This document shows, one piece after another, positions 20,909 through 30,906 of a DNA stretch of 64,000 nt. The notes below the pieces were generated by a model. The model was not told where the DNA came from. It ran no database searches and was given only the letters and a program-made list of their open reading frames with translations. This DNA is from Aurantiochytrium sp. KH105 (taxonomy: Eukaryota > Sar > Bigyra > Thraustochytrida > Thraustochytriidae). The stretch spans positions 124,001 through 188,000 of the forward strand of contig BGKB01000002.1 in the NCBI GenBank assembly GCA_003116975.1. The letters run 5' to 3'. Both the position numbers and the translations under genes were made by a program. Each line of letters starts with the position of its first letter. Within the stretch, counting starts at the first letter, position 1.

Positions 20909-22034
20909 CCTCTCCGCTTCTCGCTCGCCCGCTCGCTCGCCACCACGAGCTCGCCCTCGAGCTCCGCGTCTGCTGCCGCTCCTGCGCCCTCTCTGCTAGT
21001 AGTGTAGCGCGGAGTCGTTGGCCCCGTAACCGCCTCCGCCAGCGCCCGCGGCCCCGCTGGCAGCCAGCCCCTCCGGCGCTGGCCGCTGGCTGCGCTGCCG
21101 CCTCTGCGCAAGGCCGCGCCTGCGCTCGCGCCGCGTCGACGCGCGCCTGCCGCGCCTCTCCCGCGCCGCGCGAGCGGCGAAGGCGGCGAGAGCGGCGGCT
21201 GCAGAGGCCGCGCCGCGAGCGGCAGGCGCCGGAAGGGCTGGCTGCCAGCGGGGGGCGCCCTGCGCCTCTCCGCGCCGCCGCCGCGGTTTCGCCGCCGCCG
21301 CGCAGCGCTTGGCGGCGGGCGCGCGGGGCGAAACCGCCGTGCGGAGGCGCCCGGTGCCCCCCCACCCGCAAGGTGTGTACCGGCCGGGTCTGGTACACTT
21401 GGAGTTGTGCATGGCGATGCGCTTGGGGACCTGGAGGAGGCGGAGTTGGACGCGGAGCTGGAGTTGGACGCAGAGTTGGACATGGCGTCGGGGGTGGGTG
21501 AGGAGGGGGATGGCCGGGATGGGGCGGGGTTTGGGAGGGCGGGGCCGAGGCCGAGCGTGCCGTTGAGCCCAGGCAACGGCGAAGCGAGATCGTTTCTCTT
21601 GGCCGGACGCCGTTGGGTGCGGGCTCTGCGAGGATGGAAACGAGTAGCTAGGAGATGAAGGCAAGGATAAAAGACACAAACACAGGCAAACACAGGCGTG
21701 GCCGCCGCGAAAAAGAGATGAAAAAAGAGGACAAAGAAAGAAACCGACGCCGTTGGCGGACACGGGGGACCGGGTGCGCTGGATTTTGGCCCGGACCCGC
21801 CGGCCTGGCTGATGAAAATAAGATGGGAAGACTCGGAAAAATACGGGAGGCGCCGTTGGAGCGGCGGCACAGACGCGTTACCGGTACAGATCGACCTCGA
21901 GAGTTGACGAACTGAATCTTCAGCAGGACGTAAGCGAGGCGAAAGATGCCGTTGGAGGGCACGTGAGCCGCCGGCCTGAACACCAACTGTAAACTCTGAG
22001 GCGCCACTGCCACGAGAATTGTTCGAAAGGAGGG
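20909..22034. other. intergenic, extremely GC-rich then mixed
   Basis: The first ~600 bases are Arg/Ala/Pro-biased GC-rich promoter-type sequence; long frames on both strands are compositional artefacts. From about 21850 a word GCCGTTGGAG recurs, foreshadowing the 220-bp repeats to the right. No gene supported. Confidence 0.4.
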
Positions 22035-22450
22035 GGGTCAAAGATGCCGTTGGGGCAATGGGGCTTTCTTTCCTCACCGTTACAGCGGCTGCAGCAGCAG
22101 AACCCAACATATGTTAAACCCAAACGAGTCGTGCCAGTTTGGATAAATTTGAAAGACGGAATTAGAGTCACGAATCCAAACACCAACTATTTGTAAGCAA
22201 ACACATGAGGCTGACCCGGAACGATTGCGCTACGAGATCCGCTCCAAAGAGAGGGGGTCAAAGATGTCGTTGGAGCAATGCGACTTGCTTTCTCCACCGT
22301 TGCAACGGCTGCAGCAGAGCACAACATGTATGGAAGTGTCGTGCCAATTTAGGTAAAATTATAGAAAAATAGACAGGATTCAAGCCACGAATCCAACCAC
22401 CAACTATCTGTAAGCAATCTCATGAGGCTGACCCGAATCGATTTCTCATA
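22035..22450. repeat. 220-bp direct repeat, two diverged copies
   Basis: Copy 1 covers about 22035-22226 and copy 2 about 22255-22450. Shared landmarks include GGGGGTCAAAGATG (period 220), CGGCTGCAGCAG, CACGAATCCAA, CACCAACTAT and CATGAGGCTGACCCG. Divergence is roughly 15-20 percent by eye, so older than the 480-bp duplication. A partial third unit (AAGATGCCGTTGGAG, CACCAACT) lies at about 21940-22000. It sits just 3' of the TIR-NACHT-WD40 gene. Confidence 0.85.
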
Positions 22451-22478
22451 AACGTAAACAACAAAATGGTTAAATTTT

Positions 22479-25400
22479 TTATCCGTGACCCTCCGGCTCC
22501 TTTACAGTGAGGATCCGGAGCTCGCCATTACTCTCTGTGAACGCATACAAGTTGTCTTCCGTTGGAATGGACACGCTCACGGCACTTTCCATCGTATAGC
22601 CGCAAGCCAAATCTCGGTCGACGTGTCGGCCAACGACCTTCCATCGAAAGCTTTGAACTACGGAACGAGAAGGTGGAGCGACTTCACTACGCCAATTCAG
22701 CCTTTGAGACGGCGTCGCCGTAGCACCAGACAAGTGATAGCCGGAAGGACGGCTATTCTGGTCCCAAACAACAAGAAAACTGTCGTCACCCGCTCTGCGT
22801 GCTGATTCTAAGCAAATGTGCTCAAGCACAATGTCTTCGCGAGGGATTCTCTCCATTAACTCATGAGGAGGTTGCGCACTCCAAAGGCAGATCTCGTGCA
22901 ATGCTGCAGTTGCAATGTACTTATCATCTGTCGCGATCGACTTGACTGAATGTCGGTGCTCGCTTTGTAGAACTCGCTTGAGCGCCCCGTCTTCAGCATC
23001 CCAAACCCGCACTTCGCCACTCTCGTGCCCACTCACCAGCAGCCGTTCTCCGAGAAACATGGCGCATGTAGCCGGCGAAGATGTTGACTCACCATTGCCG
23101 CTTGAGGGCGCCTGGTCACTGCAATCTTTCAAGTGAAGAGCGCCATCCTCGAACCCGCATAGCACGGATGATCCCGATTCATCCAAGGCTACAGCCTCGA
23201 CACGTTGATTGTGATCGTCAAATTCATGCATCGGCGCCGCACCTTGAGCAACGCCGAGCTGAAATGACCAGACACGCACCGTTCTGTCAACGGATCCACT
23301 CGCCACCACCCTGTTCCTCGTTGCAATTGAGGTCACTCTCCTCCTGCTTCCTTGGAGAATAGTCTGCGGTTCATCGTGTCCGGCGTCGTCTAGCGACGAC
23401 CACACGCAGATGTTACCTCTGGAGCCGCCTGAAACAAGGAGACCGTCACCCACGGCTACACACATGCAATTGTCGCGGACGCTGTTCCCGAAAGATATTT
23501 CACGAGTCAGAGAAAAATTCGGTCGCGAGAAGATCCAGATTTTACACTGCCTCGTCGCGCACACGACATATCTGGGGTCAATATCCACATCTTGGATAGA
23601 TCTACCCGATGAGGAGGGTCGAAGCGTTTCGACAACATGTGTGGTATCGGTGATCCTCCAAATTTTGCATTCTCCGTTGTCCAAACCGGTCACAAGATGG
23701 TCTTCGCTCATCGCCATACAATTGACGCGCTCATGTGGATCCCCAAAAGGATCCATTTCACCTGTCTCTGAGTTCAAAATCCATGCTTGTACTGAAGTGT
23801 TGTTGGCCTCAGTGAGACATGCAGCACCCGTGTCTGAAAATGTCACCTTGGTGACAAAATAACCCGGCAGCGTTTGGCTGAATATCTCATTTCCTGTCGC
23901 AAGGTCGATGGCCCGAATCACACTGCCAGAATAGCTCTTTCCGCTCACGAGTGCTCGACCCGAGTTTAACGCCACACTCGAGACCTCGTATGAGGAAAGA
24001 GTGTCAAGTACACGATCCCTCAACACGCTGCTGCCAGCCGTCAGCTGCACCTGAGAATAGGGAACCTGAAATGAAGCAGCGGAAGCGTGTAGTGGATGGT
24101 CTTCGGAGAGACCTCGTGCAAAGCGAATCAGCTGACGCGAGTCCTGCTCGAGCGCGAGGACGTGGTTGCGCAGCATCTCCGCCACCTTTCGCGCGTCTAC
24201 ACTGAGCTGATCCGAGTCAATAATCTGCCCAAGGTCTGTGAGCCAACTTCGGATTAAAGCTCCTTGCTCGAAAAATGCGTCATGTAGATTTCCGTAGTTG
24301 ACCAGAAGGTCTGACAGATCTCCTACATTCCCAGCTTCGACGAGATGATGGACGACATGCTTGGCGCAAAAGGCAAATTCCGAAAGTCTCGAGATGCAAA
24401 ACTTTGCGAGGATCTCATGCCCTCGTCTGAGCTCTGCAGAATATCTGTCTTCGAGGTTTTGGCGGAGGTCTTGGTCCAGAAGGGAAACATTGTCGCCAGA
24501 GATGGCTTGAAAAAGCTGCGGTGCCTCGGCGATTATCGCTCGGACTTCTTGCAAATCCGCAAGCTCCAGAATATACTCCACAGCGCTCACCGGCAATGGC
24601 TCTCGCGTCACACAAAGAGCCAACAGCATTTTTTTCCGTCTGTCACCAGAACTGTCGCAACCGCGACCGCTTCCCTGCAGAAACAACTCGATGGCCTCCT
24701 CAAGGGAAACACTGCCCGCGCCCAATGACCCGCCCGAGATGGAGGCTCCTTGAGACATGCGATTGATACTTCGTCTCGCCTCCCTCATGTTGCCACGACT
24801 TTCATCCACAATTGTTTCGGTTGCGCTGCGGAGTCTCGCTTCGTCGCGAAACACGTTTTTCAGTCCGTCTTTAGCGAGCTTCCCAATGTCTTGAATGTTG
24901 TTTTGCTCCATCGGTTGGATTCTGACATGTGTGCCCCTATCAACAGCAAGCTGCTCGCCAACAGTGGGGTCGCACGAGACAACTAATCCAAGCCAGCTTG
25001 GCATTTCAGAGGACCATCTCTTCTTGACTACGTCCACCAGCCCGTCGTAATCATCAATGTCTCTGCTCAGACCATCGAGAACGACAACACTGCGTTCCGT
25101 GCAAATCACGTTCTTAAGCGGTTGCACCAGGTAGTCATCGAAGAGTTCCCCCACAGGAATGCTACTGAGCCCCCTTTCGCCGTACCCGTTGTTCCTTTCA
25201 GCATCAGGCAGAGTTTCAGCCATGCCAGGATAGGCATCCACGAGCTGCTTTGCAAGACTGAGGATGGCCACTCTTGCACTCTTGACATCGGTTTTTTGCA
25301 CCTCAGGCGTCGCATCGAACGAGTGAGCCGCGTACACCTTGACTTCTTCATCGTTCCGCGCAGAGCGGCTCAATCTCTGAGAGAGTCGTTGCGAGAAACG

Positions 25401-26204
25401 CTGAGCTGCATCCCTCACACCGCTGCTATGAGTATTACTGCTCCTTATCGTTGCGTTCGGAATCGCACGATGTTTGACAAAAAGTCCACCCTGCGCTGCA
25501 AGTTCAGCCACGAGAACGGACTTGCCCATACCGCTCCCAGCACTGATAATAAATGGCTTCTTGAATGCTGAGTCAGGGCTACGATGCCAAATGAATACGC
25601 TCTGCAGTACCCATATTCTTGTACCTTCCACAAAGTCACTCCTTTTCTTGTTCAATGAGATGCGAGACTTCGATTCATCAACCTGAGCCATCGGCCGCCC
25701 GGTCGTGCTCTTACCCATTTCTTTCTTCAGCTTGTCTATTTTCTTATTGATACTCTTTGCAACCGTTTCTACGTTTTCATCCTTCCTCATATCGAGCCAC
25801 ACGATCTCTCCAAGATGGCCAAGAATGCGCGCTTCGATCTTTTGGGGCCACCGATCAACGATGCTCTGATCTTGCACGACGGTGGAAAAGAATTTGGGAC
25901 CCTTTTTCAACGTCGCAACATTGAACTCATACCTGCAGTTCGAAGGGTCTCTTGCCCTTCTTACCACCCGCGTCTCGTAATCCTTCGTGAGGATAAAGAT
26001 GACGAGATGACTGTTCTCAATCGCCGAGCCAATTTGTAGGTCGAGAGATTCTGACTCCAGTTCTTCCGTGTCTTGGAAAATCTTCCGCTCGTACCGGCTC
26101 ACTAGCTCGGTTCTGAGCAGATTCACCCGATCTTGGTGAAGAGCATCATTCCCCCACGCGTACGAGATAAAGGCGTCGTAGTATTCCTCGCCTTCATCGC
26201 TCAT
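22479..26204 (-). CDS. TIR-NACHT-WD40 receptor (NLR/STAND-type)
   Basis: The longer frame to 26570 starts at TTG and its first 122 codons are low-complexity; I start at the ATG at 26204 (MSDEGEEYYDAF), giving 1241 residues. TIR domain at ~8-150: YDAFISYAWGND, FQDTEELE, ENSHLVIFILTKDY, and CRYEFNVA holding the glutamate expected in NAD-cleaving TIRs. NACHT-type STAND ATPase at ~200-430: Walker A SAGSGMGKSVLVAEL near residue 220 and Walker B SVVVLDGL near 371. A helical region follows to ~720. Residues ~735-1230 are divergent WD40 repeats (ASGSVDRTVRVWSF, VSGHESGEVRVWDAEDG, GLDNGECKIWRI), probably one beta-propeller or part of two. This is the standard plan of a sensor whose propeller detects a ligand and whose oligomerised TIR signals. 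Intronless and apparently intact; no signal peptide, so cytosolic. Confidence 0.92.
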   Translation of the reverse strand: MSDEGEEYYDAFISYAWGNDALHQDRVNLLRTELVSRYERKIFQDTEELESESLDLQIGSAIENSHLVIFILTKDYETRVVRRARDPSNCRYEFNVATLKKGPKFFSTVVQDQSIVDRWPQKIEARILGHLGEIVWLDMRKDENVETVAKSINKKIDKLKKEMGKSTTGRPMAQVDESKSRISLNKKRSDFVEGTRIWVLQSVFIWHRSPDSAFKKPFIISAGSGMGKSVLVAELAAQGGLFVKHRAIPNATIRSSNTHSSGVRDAAQRFSQRLSQRLSRSARNDEEVKVYAAHSFDATPEVQKTDVKSARVAILSLAKQLVDAYPGMAETLPDAERNNGYGERGLSSIPVGELFDDYLVQPLKNVICTERSVVVLDGLSRDIDDYDGLVDVVKKRWSSEMPSWLGLVVSCDPTVGEQLAVDRGTHVRIQPMEQNNIQDIGKLAKDGLKNVFRDEARLRSATETIVDESRGNMREARRSINRMSQGASISGGSLGAGSVSLEEAIELFLQGSGRGCDSSGDRRKKMLLALCVTREPLPVSAVEYILELADLQEVRAIIAEAPQLFQAISGDNVSLLDQDLRQNLEDRYSAELRRGHEILAKFCISRLSEFAFCAKHVVHHLVEAGNVGDLSDLLVNYGNLHDAFFEQGALIRSWLTDLGQIIDSDQLSVDARKVAEMLRNHVLALEQDSRQLIRFARGLSEDHPLHASAASFQVPYSQVQLTAGSSVLRDRVLDTLSSYEVSSVALNSGRALVSGKSYSGSVIRAIDLATGNEIFSQTLPGYFVTKVTFSDTGAACLTEANNTSVQAWILNSETGEMDPFGDPHERVNCMAMSEDHLVTGLDNGECKIWRITDTTHVVETLRPSSSGRSIQDVDIDPRYVVCATRQCKIWIFSRPNFSLTREISFGNSVRDNCMCVAVGDGLLVSGGSRGNICVWSSLDDAGHDEPQTILQGSRRRVTSIATRNRVVASGSVDRTVRVWSFQLGVAQGAAPMHEFDDHNQRVEAVALDESGSSVLCGFEDGALHLKDCSDQAPSSGNGESTSSPATCAMFLGERLLVSGHESGEVRVWDAEDGALKRVLQSEHRHSVKSIATDDKYIATAALHEICLWSAQPPHELMERIPREDIVLEHICLESARRAGDDSFLVVWDQNSRPSGYHLSGATATPSQRLNWRSEVAPPSRSVVQSFRWKVVGRHVDRDLACGYTMESAVSVSIPTEDNLYAFTESNGELRILTVKEPEGHG

Positions 26205-26680
26205 CGCGCTCTTTTTCCTCTTCTTCCTGCCCCCAGCTCGCGCGGGCCGCGCGCGCGCGCTCGCCACTTCTTCTGCAGCAGTTCGCCGATCGTAGAGCGC
26301 CTTGGGCTGGCGCGAGCCGCCTCTCGCGCGCGACGCGCTCGCGCGGGCGGCGCGACCGAGCGCACGAGCGGACCGAGCGTTCTCCGCGTACTGCCGCCAC
26401 GTGATTCCGATTTGCCGCCGCTTCAACTGCAGCAGCGCGTGCACACAACCAGCTGGCAGGCTGCTTCCCCGGATTCCCGCGTCTGAAGAGACCGAACAGA
26501 CCTTGGCCCAGAGCGACGACGGAAAAGCCAAGGAAAACGCAAAGGGCTCTCCCAACCAAATTGGAAACAAGAGCAGAGCTCAAAGAGCAAAGGAAAGATG
26601 CCGAGAAAGCGACTTGAGCGGCCAATATTGGAACAAAGGTCCCAGTAGCATAGCCGTCGTCGTGCTCAGGAACCACATCT
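26205..26680. other. intergenic, upstream of the TIR-NACHT-WD40 gene
   Basis: About 475 bases, GC-rich near the gene and mixed further out. The open frame upstream of the ATG is Arg/Ala-rich without ATG support. It contains the promoter; no recognisable box. Confidence 0.4.
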
Positions 26681-26741
26681 GGGCAAGGGAAATGACATTC
26701 TTAGATATCATTATTTGTTCTGGATGTAATGATTAGCGCAC

Positions 26742-27812
26742 TCAAAGCATGAAGAGACCAGCGGCGAGCGACAACACGAAGCTGACGCCAAGAACGCGAC
26801 GCGTAGCAGAATTCGGAGAAGTCCCGTCCGTATCATCCTCTCCATTGCTCCCAGTATAAGGAGTATAAGTAACGACCCCGGGACCAGCAACGGAGTCGAT
26901 CCAGCTCTTATACGCCGCAACGTTCGTATAGACACCGGGATATCCACCGCGATCGCATCCATCGCTAAAAGAGGCAATCCCGAGCTGAATGTCTTCTGAG
27001 CCCTGAGTAAGGAAAAGGGGGCCACCAAAGTCGCGATCGCAGATGCCCTTGCCAGGAGCCGCCGCACACAAGTACTGATCGAGATCAGAAGAAAGTTCGT
27101 ATGCACTTGCACAATCGTCTGTATCGACAACGTTCAAGTAGACGCTCCGCAGCTCATCGTTGTATGGGTCTTCATTCGTCGCGCCGTATCCGAGGACCTG
27201 GACAGATGTTCCATTGTTGATCGAGGATCCAGCATCCGCAAGCGAGACAGGAGCAGGCAAATCCGCAGGATCCATGTATTGCTGAATTTCGACGATGGCA
27301 ATATCGTTTTCTAAAGCACCGCTCGTCAAGACAGAAAATTCCGGGTGAGGGTGGAGCAGAACACCGCTGGTGCGCTGGTGATATTGTACCATTCCTCATA
27401 AAGCCAGAAAGCATCCTCATCGTTCGAGTATTCAAAGAGGTCGTCGAAGAAGAAAAGGGCATAGAAATACGTGATTATCGAACGATTCGTCGGAATGCAA
27501 TTTGCTGCAGTGAGAAAGAAGTGAGAAGTAGCTTGCAGAGCCAATGTATGACCCTCCACAGTACTGGTGAGTATCATCATCGAAGTAGAACTCGATATGC
27601 ACCATCCAGGGATTGACCGTAGGACTGATTGTCGTTCCTCCAAAAATACGAGGGTTTACTCCTTTCTTGACAGCCGACTCATCAAAGCGAAGCTCGCGGT
27701 CCATCGTAGCGCGCGGAGAGCCGAATCCGAGAGCTACGCTAGGGCTCGTCCAGCATGCAAGCACGGTTGCCAAGATCATGCAGGGAACGAGCATGCTCGC
27801 GCCAGCCTTCAT
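26742..27812 (-). pseudogene. trypsin-fold pseudoprotease, copy 1 (frame-broken)
   Basis: Begins with the same signal peptide as copy 3 (ATG at 27812, MKAGASMLVPCMILATVLAC). S1A-fold landmarks follow: RIFGGTTISP (the IVGG site), CGGSYIGSAS, FFLTAANC, ENDIAIVEI, LGYGATNEDP, DRDFGGPLF, GYPGVYTNV. The catalytic His is Asn, Ser195 is Phe, and Asp102 is kept. The frame is broken twice relative to copy 3: a 2-base deletion just after GSAS (about 27535) that copy 2 shares, and another change near 27390. C-terminus: Thr/Ser-rich stalk and hydrophobic end LSLAAGLFML, a GPI-signal type tail. Expression as a full protein is unlikely. Confidence 0.75.
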
Positions 27813-28663
27813 CTTTTTTCTTTGATTGTAAGCAAACGTCGATCGATATCTTTTGGTTTGGGATTTGCCGCATGAGCTCTGCGCGCTGCTGCTGCATCTG
27901 CGCCATTGCGTGTCAAGCATGCACCTCGCTTAGGATGCATCGCGAGTGTGTGTATGATGTGTGCAGCATCGTTGAAGAACGACGTCAGAGCGTGTGGGAC
28001 GTGTCCAACGTTCCCCGTGCGCTGAAAGTAGCTTGTCCACTGGAACGCGACCAGACCATACTTATCTTCGTACACCCATTACACGTTGCATCTCATCCAA
28101 TTGCACAGGCCTGCACGGGGCGGATCTTCGCCGAGCCTGTCAAAAAAAGATTGTATACGCCCCAGTCTGCGCATGTGCGCTCGGCCCAGCCTGTGCACGT
28201 GTCCAAGGTTCCGCGTGTGCAGAAAATAGCTTATTCACTGGACACCTTAATTTACACGCTGGACCTCACCCGATTGCACGGGCCTGCACGAGGCGGATCT
28301 TCGCCGAGTCTGTCAAAAAAAGAGTGTACAGTATACACCCAAGCCTGCGCACATGTCCAACGTTCCCCGTGTGTAGAAAATAGCTTATTCTTTGGACACC
28401 CAAAAGTTGGACCTCACCCGATTGCACGGGCCTGCACGGGGCGGATTTCGCCGAGCCTGTCAAAAGAAGAGTGTATACACCCCAGCTTGCGCAAGTGTCC
28501 AACGCTCCCCGTGTGCAGAAAATAGCTTATTCACTGGACACCCAAATTTACATGCTGGACCTCACCCGATTGCACGGGCCTGCACGAGGCGGATCTTCGC
28601 CGAGTCTGTCAAAAAAAGAGTGCGTACACCCCAGCCTGCGCATGCGCGCTCGGCCCAGCCTGT
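27813..28663. repeat. promoter region then diverged ~150-bp minisatellite
   Basis: 27820-27900 is the upstream block conserved in all three pseudoprotease units (AAGCAAACGTCGATCGATAT, CATGAGCTCTGCGCGCTG). From about 28001 a unit of roughly 140-200 bp recurs with starts near 28003, 28201, 28355 and 28497. It is marked by GTCCAACGTTCCCCGTGTG, AAAATAGCTTATTCACTGGA, CCTCACCCGATTGCACGGGC and GAGCCTGTCAAAAAAAG. Single copies of the same unit occur in the other two units (near 31149 and 35041). No protein-coding role seen. Confidence 0.8.
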
Positions 28664-29783
28664 GCACGTGCGTTCCGGTTCGCTGTGCATGCTGCAGCTG
28701 TTCACGCTAAAAGTAGGCCTATTGGAACTTAGGAGTCAGGTGCTCGCGAAGACATCTCGTATACTCATCCGTTACAGACGTGCGTCATCCACAAACCTCA
28801 GCACAGGCGTCACGTTGCAGGTCGGCCGGCCGGCGAGCGGCCAGCGCGCGCGGCCCGGTCGTGCGACGCGCGCGCGCGCCGCAATGCACACGCCGCAGCG
28901 CGCGCCGGCCCGGACGGCCATGGACACTTCGCAGCGCGCACACACCGCCGGCCGCGCGCCGCCGCAATGCACACGCCGCTCCGCACGCGGCACGGCTGGC
29001 CGGTGCGCACGCCGCGGCGCAAGCCCTGCAGCGCGTTCGCCCGTCGAGACGGCCGGCCGCTCGGCCGCGCGGCCCCTCCCAAACTATCGAACTTGAGAAG
29101 AAAATACTGCGGCGAGTAATGGTTTCTGTTGGTTGGCGGTCGGTGCACGATACTATTTTAGGCTTTCTGCAACACGCATTCACGCCGTTTTTCTTTGCGT
29201 TCCCATTGGGTGCGCTGGCTATACAAGTTGCAGATCAAGCCGTAGCTATAGATAGTAGCACTTCGACCTCTCAATTTGTGACAAATCGCGATTCAGAAAA
29301 GAGAAGTTGAAGTTTCGATCAATTCTGGCTAAACTTCGGGAATGGCGGCATCTAGTACCCGGAATTCTCGGCGAATTCTTTTCACCGATGGGCGGCAGGC
29401 TCGGGTAGTGCCACTAACCGAAATTCCCGGCTGCCATTAACCCACTTCTTCAATTACCTTCTGGGTCTCCTTTATTCTTGTGATTTGGCGACCTGGTCTC
29501 CGCCCTCCTTGCAAAGTTGCACCGAGATTCCTCTGGTGGGCGTGGAGCTGCTCGCGCGGGCTGCTGACGCCTAACCACGGTCGTCAGACCCGCGGGGCTG
29601 GTCGAAGCTGCGCCGCTGCAGCGAGTAAGCGAGCCCTCGTCGCGCGTCAGTGCGAGCCGCGCCCTGCGGACGTGCAGAGGCTGTTCATGCGCCCTCATCG
29701 TTCGCGCAAGAGCCCGTGTAGCGAGCCGTGGCCCGGAGCGCGGGATCGCAAATGGCGCGATGGCGGAAGCACCTCAACGTCTG
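28664..29783. repeat. 1.1-kb linker duplication, copy 1
   Basis: Nearly identical to 32617-33755: a moderately AT-containing left end, a very GC-rich centre (28820-29080), then a mixed stretch to the pseudoprotease 3' flank. The copies differ mainly by one extra ~36-bp tandem unit in the right-hand copy (32870-32905) and scattered substitutions. Short frames inside (for example on both strands of 28780-29100) are mirrored in both copies but show only GC-driven composition. I could not assign it to a known mobile-element class: no transposase, target-site duplication or clear terminal repeats. Confidence 0.85.
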
Positions 29784-29843
29784 GGCAAGGAAACTCACAT
29801 TCTTTGATATCATTAATTATTCTGAATGTGATGATTAGCGCAC

Positions 29844-30906
29844 TCAAAGCATGAAGAGACCAGCGGCGAGCGACAACACAAAGCTGGCGCCAAGAATGCG
29901 ACGCGTAGCAGAATTCGGAGAAGTCCCGTCCATCTCATACTCTCCGTTGCTCCCGGTACCAAAAGCATAAGTAACGACACCGCGACCAACAATGGAGTCG
30001 ATCCAGCTCTTATGAGCCGCAACGCTCGTATAGACACCGGGATATCCATCGCGAGCGCATCCATGGCTAAAAGAGGCAATCCCAAGCTGAATGTCTTCTG
30101 AGCCCTGAGTAAGAAAAAGGGGGCCACCAACGTCGCGATGGCAGATGCCTTTGCCAGGAGCCGCCGCACACAAGTATTGATCGAGATTGGAAGAAAGTTC
30201 GTATGCACTTGCACAAGCGTCTGTATCGACAACGTTCATGTAGACGCTCCACAGCTCATCGTTGTCTGTGTCTTCATTCGTCGCGCCGTATCCGAGGACC
30301 TGGACAGATGTTCCATCATTGAGCGAAGATGCAGCAACCGCAAGCGAGACAGGAGGAGGCAAAACCGCAGGATCCTTGTATTGCTGAATTTCGATGATGG
30401 CAATATCGTTTTCTAAAGCACCGCTCGTCATGACCGAAAATGCCGGGTGGGGGCTGAACAGAACATCGTGGCCGACAGTGTAATTTGCAACTTCAAACCA
30501 GAAAGCATCTTCGTCGTTCGAATATTCAAAGAGGTCGTCAAAGAAGAAAAGGGTGTAGAAATCAGAGAGACTCGAACGATTCGTCGGAATACAATTTGCT
30601 GCTGTGAGAAAGTAGTGAGAAGTAGCTTGCAGAGCCAATGTATGACCCTCCACAGTACTGATGAGCATTTTCATATAAGTAGAACTCAATATGCACCATC
30701 CAGGGATTGACCGTAGGACTGATTGTCGTTCCTCCAAAAATACGAGGGTTTACTCCTTTCTTGACAGCCGACTCATTAAAGCGAAGCTTGCGGTTCAATG
30801 TAGCGCGCGCAGACCCGAATCCGAGAGCTCCGCAAGGGCTCGTCCAGCACGCAAGCACGGTTGCCAAGATCATGCAGGGAACGAGCATGCTCGCGCCAGC
30901 CTTCAT
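29844..30906 (-). pseudogene. trypsin-fold pseudoprotease, copy 2 (one frameshift)
   Basis: Same organisation as copy 3: signal peptide from ATG 30906, RIFGGTTISP, LTAANC, ENDIAIIEI, CHRDVGGP, GYPGVYTSV and hydrophobic C-terminal LSLAAGLFML. His57 is Asn and Ser195 is Val. It carries the same 2-base deletion after the GSAS motif (about 30630) as copy 1, after which the frame is open to the end. The shared deletion means copies 1 and 2 descend from one already-broken copy, or one was copied from the other. An alternative splice event skipping the lesion is conceivable but I see no clear sites. Confidence 0.78.

Noticed and set aside
19631-21007. 458-codon plus-strand frame
   Set aside because: Antisense to the amidophosphoribosyltransferase gene; its Arg/His/Val-rich composition is a mirror of that gene's codon use.
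20836-22110. 424-codon minus-strand frame upstream of amidophosphoribosyltransferase
   Set aside because: Pro/Arg/Ala/Ser low complexity in extreme GC sequence, overlapping the true gene start in another frame; no domain.
26205-26570. N-terminal extension of the TIR-NACHT-WD40 protein
   Set aside because: The longer frame begins at TTG and its extra 122 residues are Arg/Ala-rich; the ATG at 26204 sits directly before the TIR domain.
28664-29783. Mobile element hypothesis for the linker
   Set aside because: No transposase, reverse transcriptase, terminal repeats or target-site duplication visible; kept only as a repeat.
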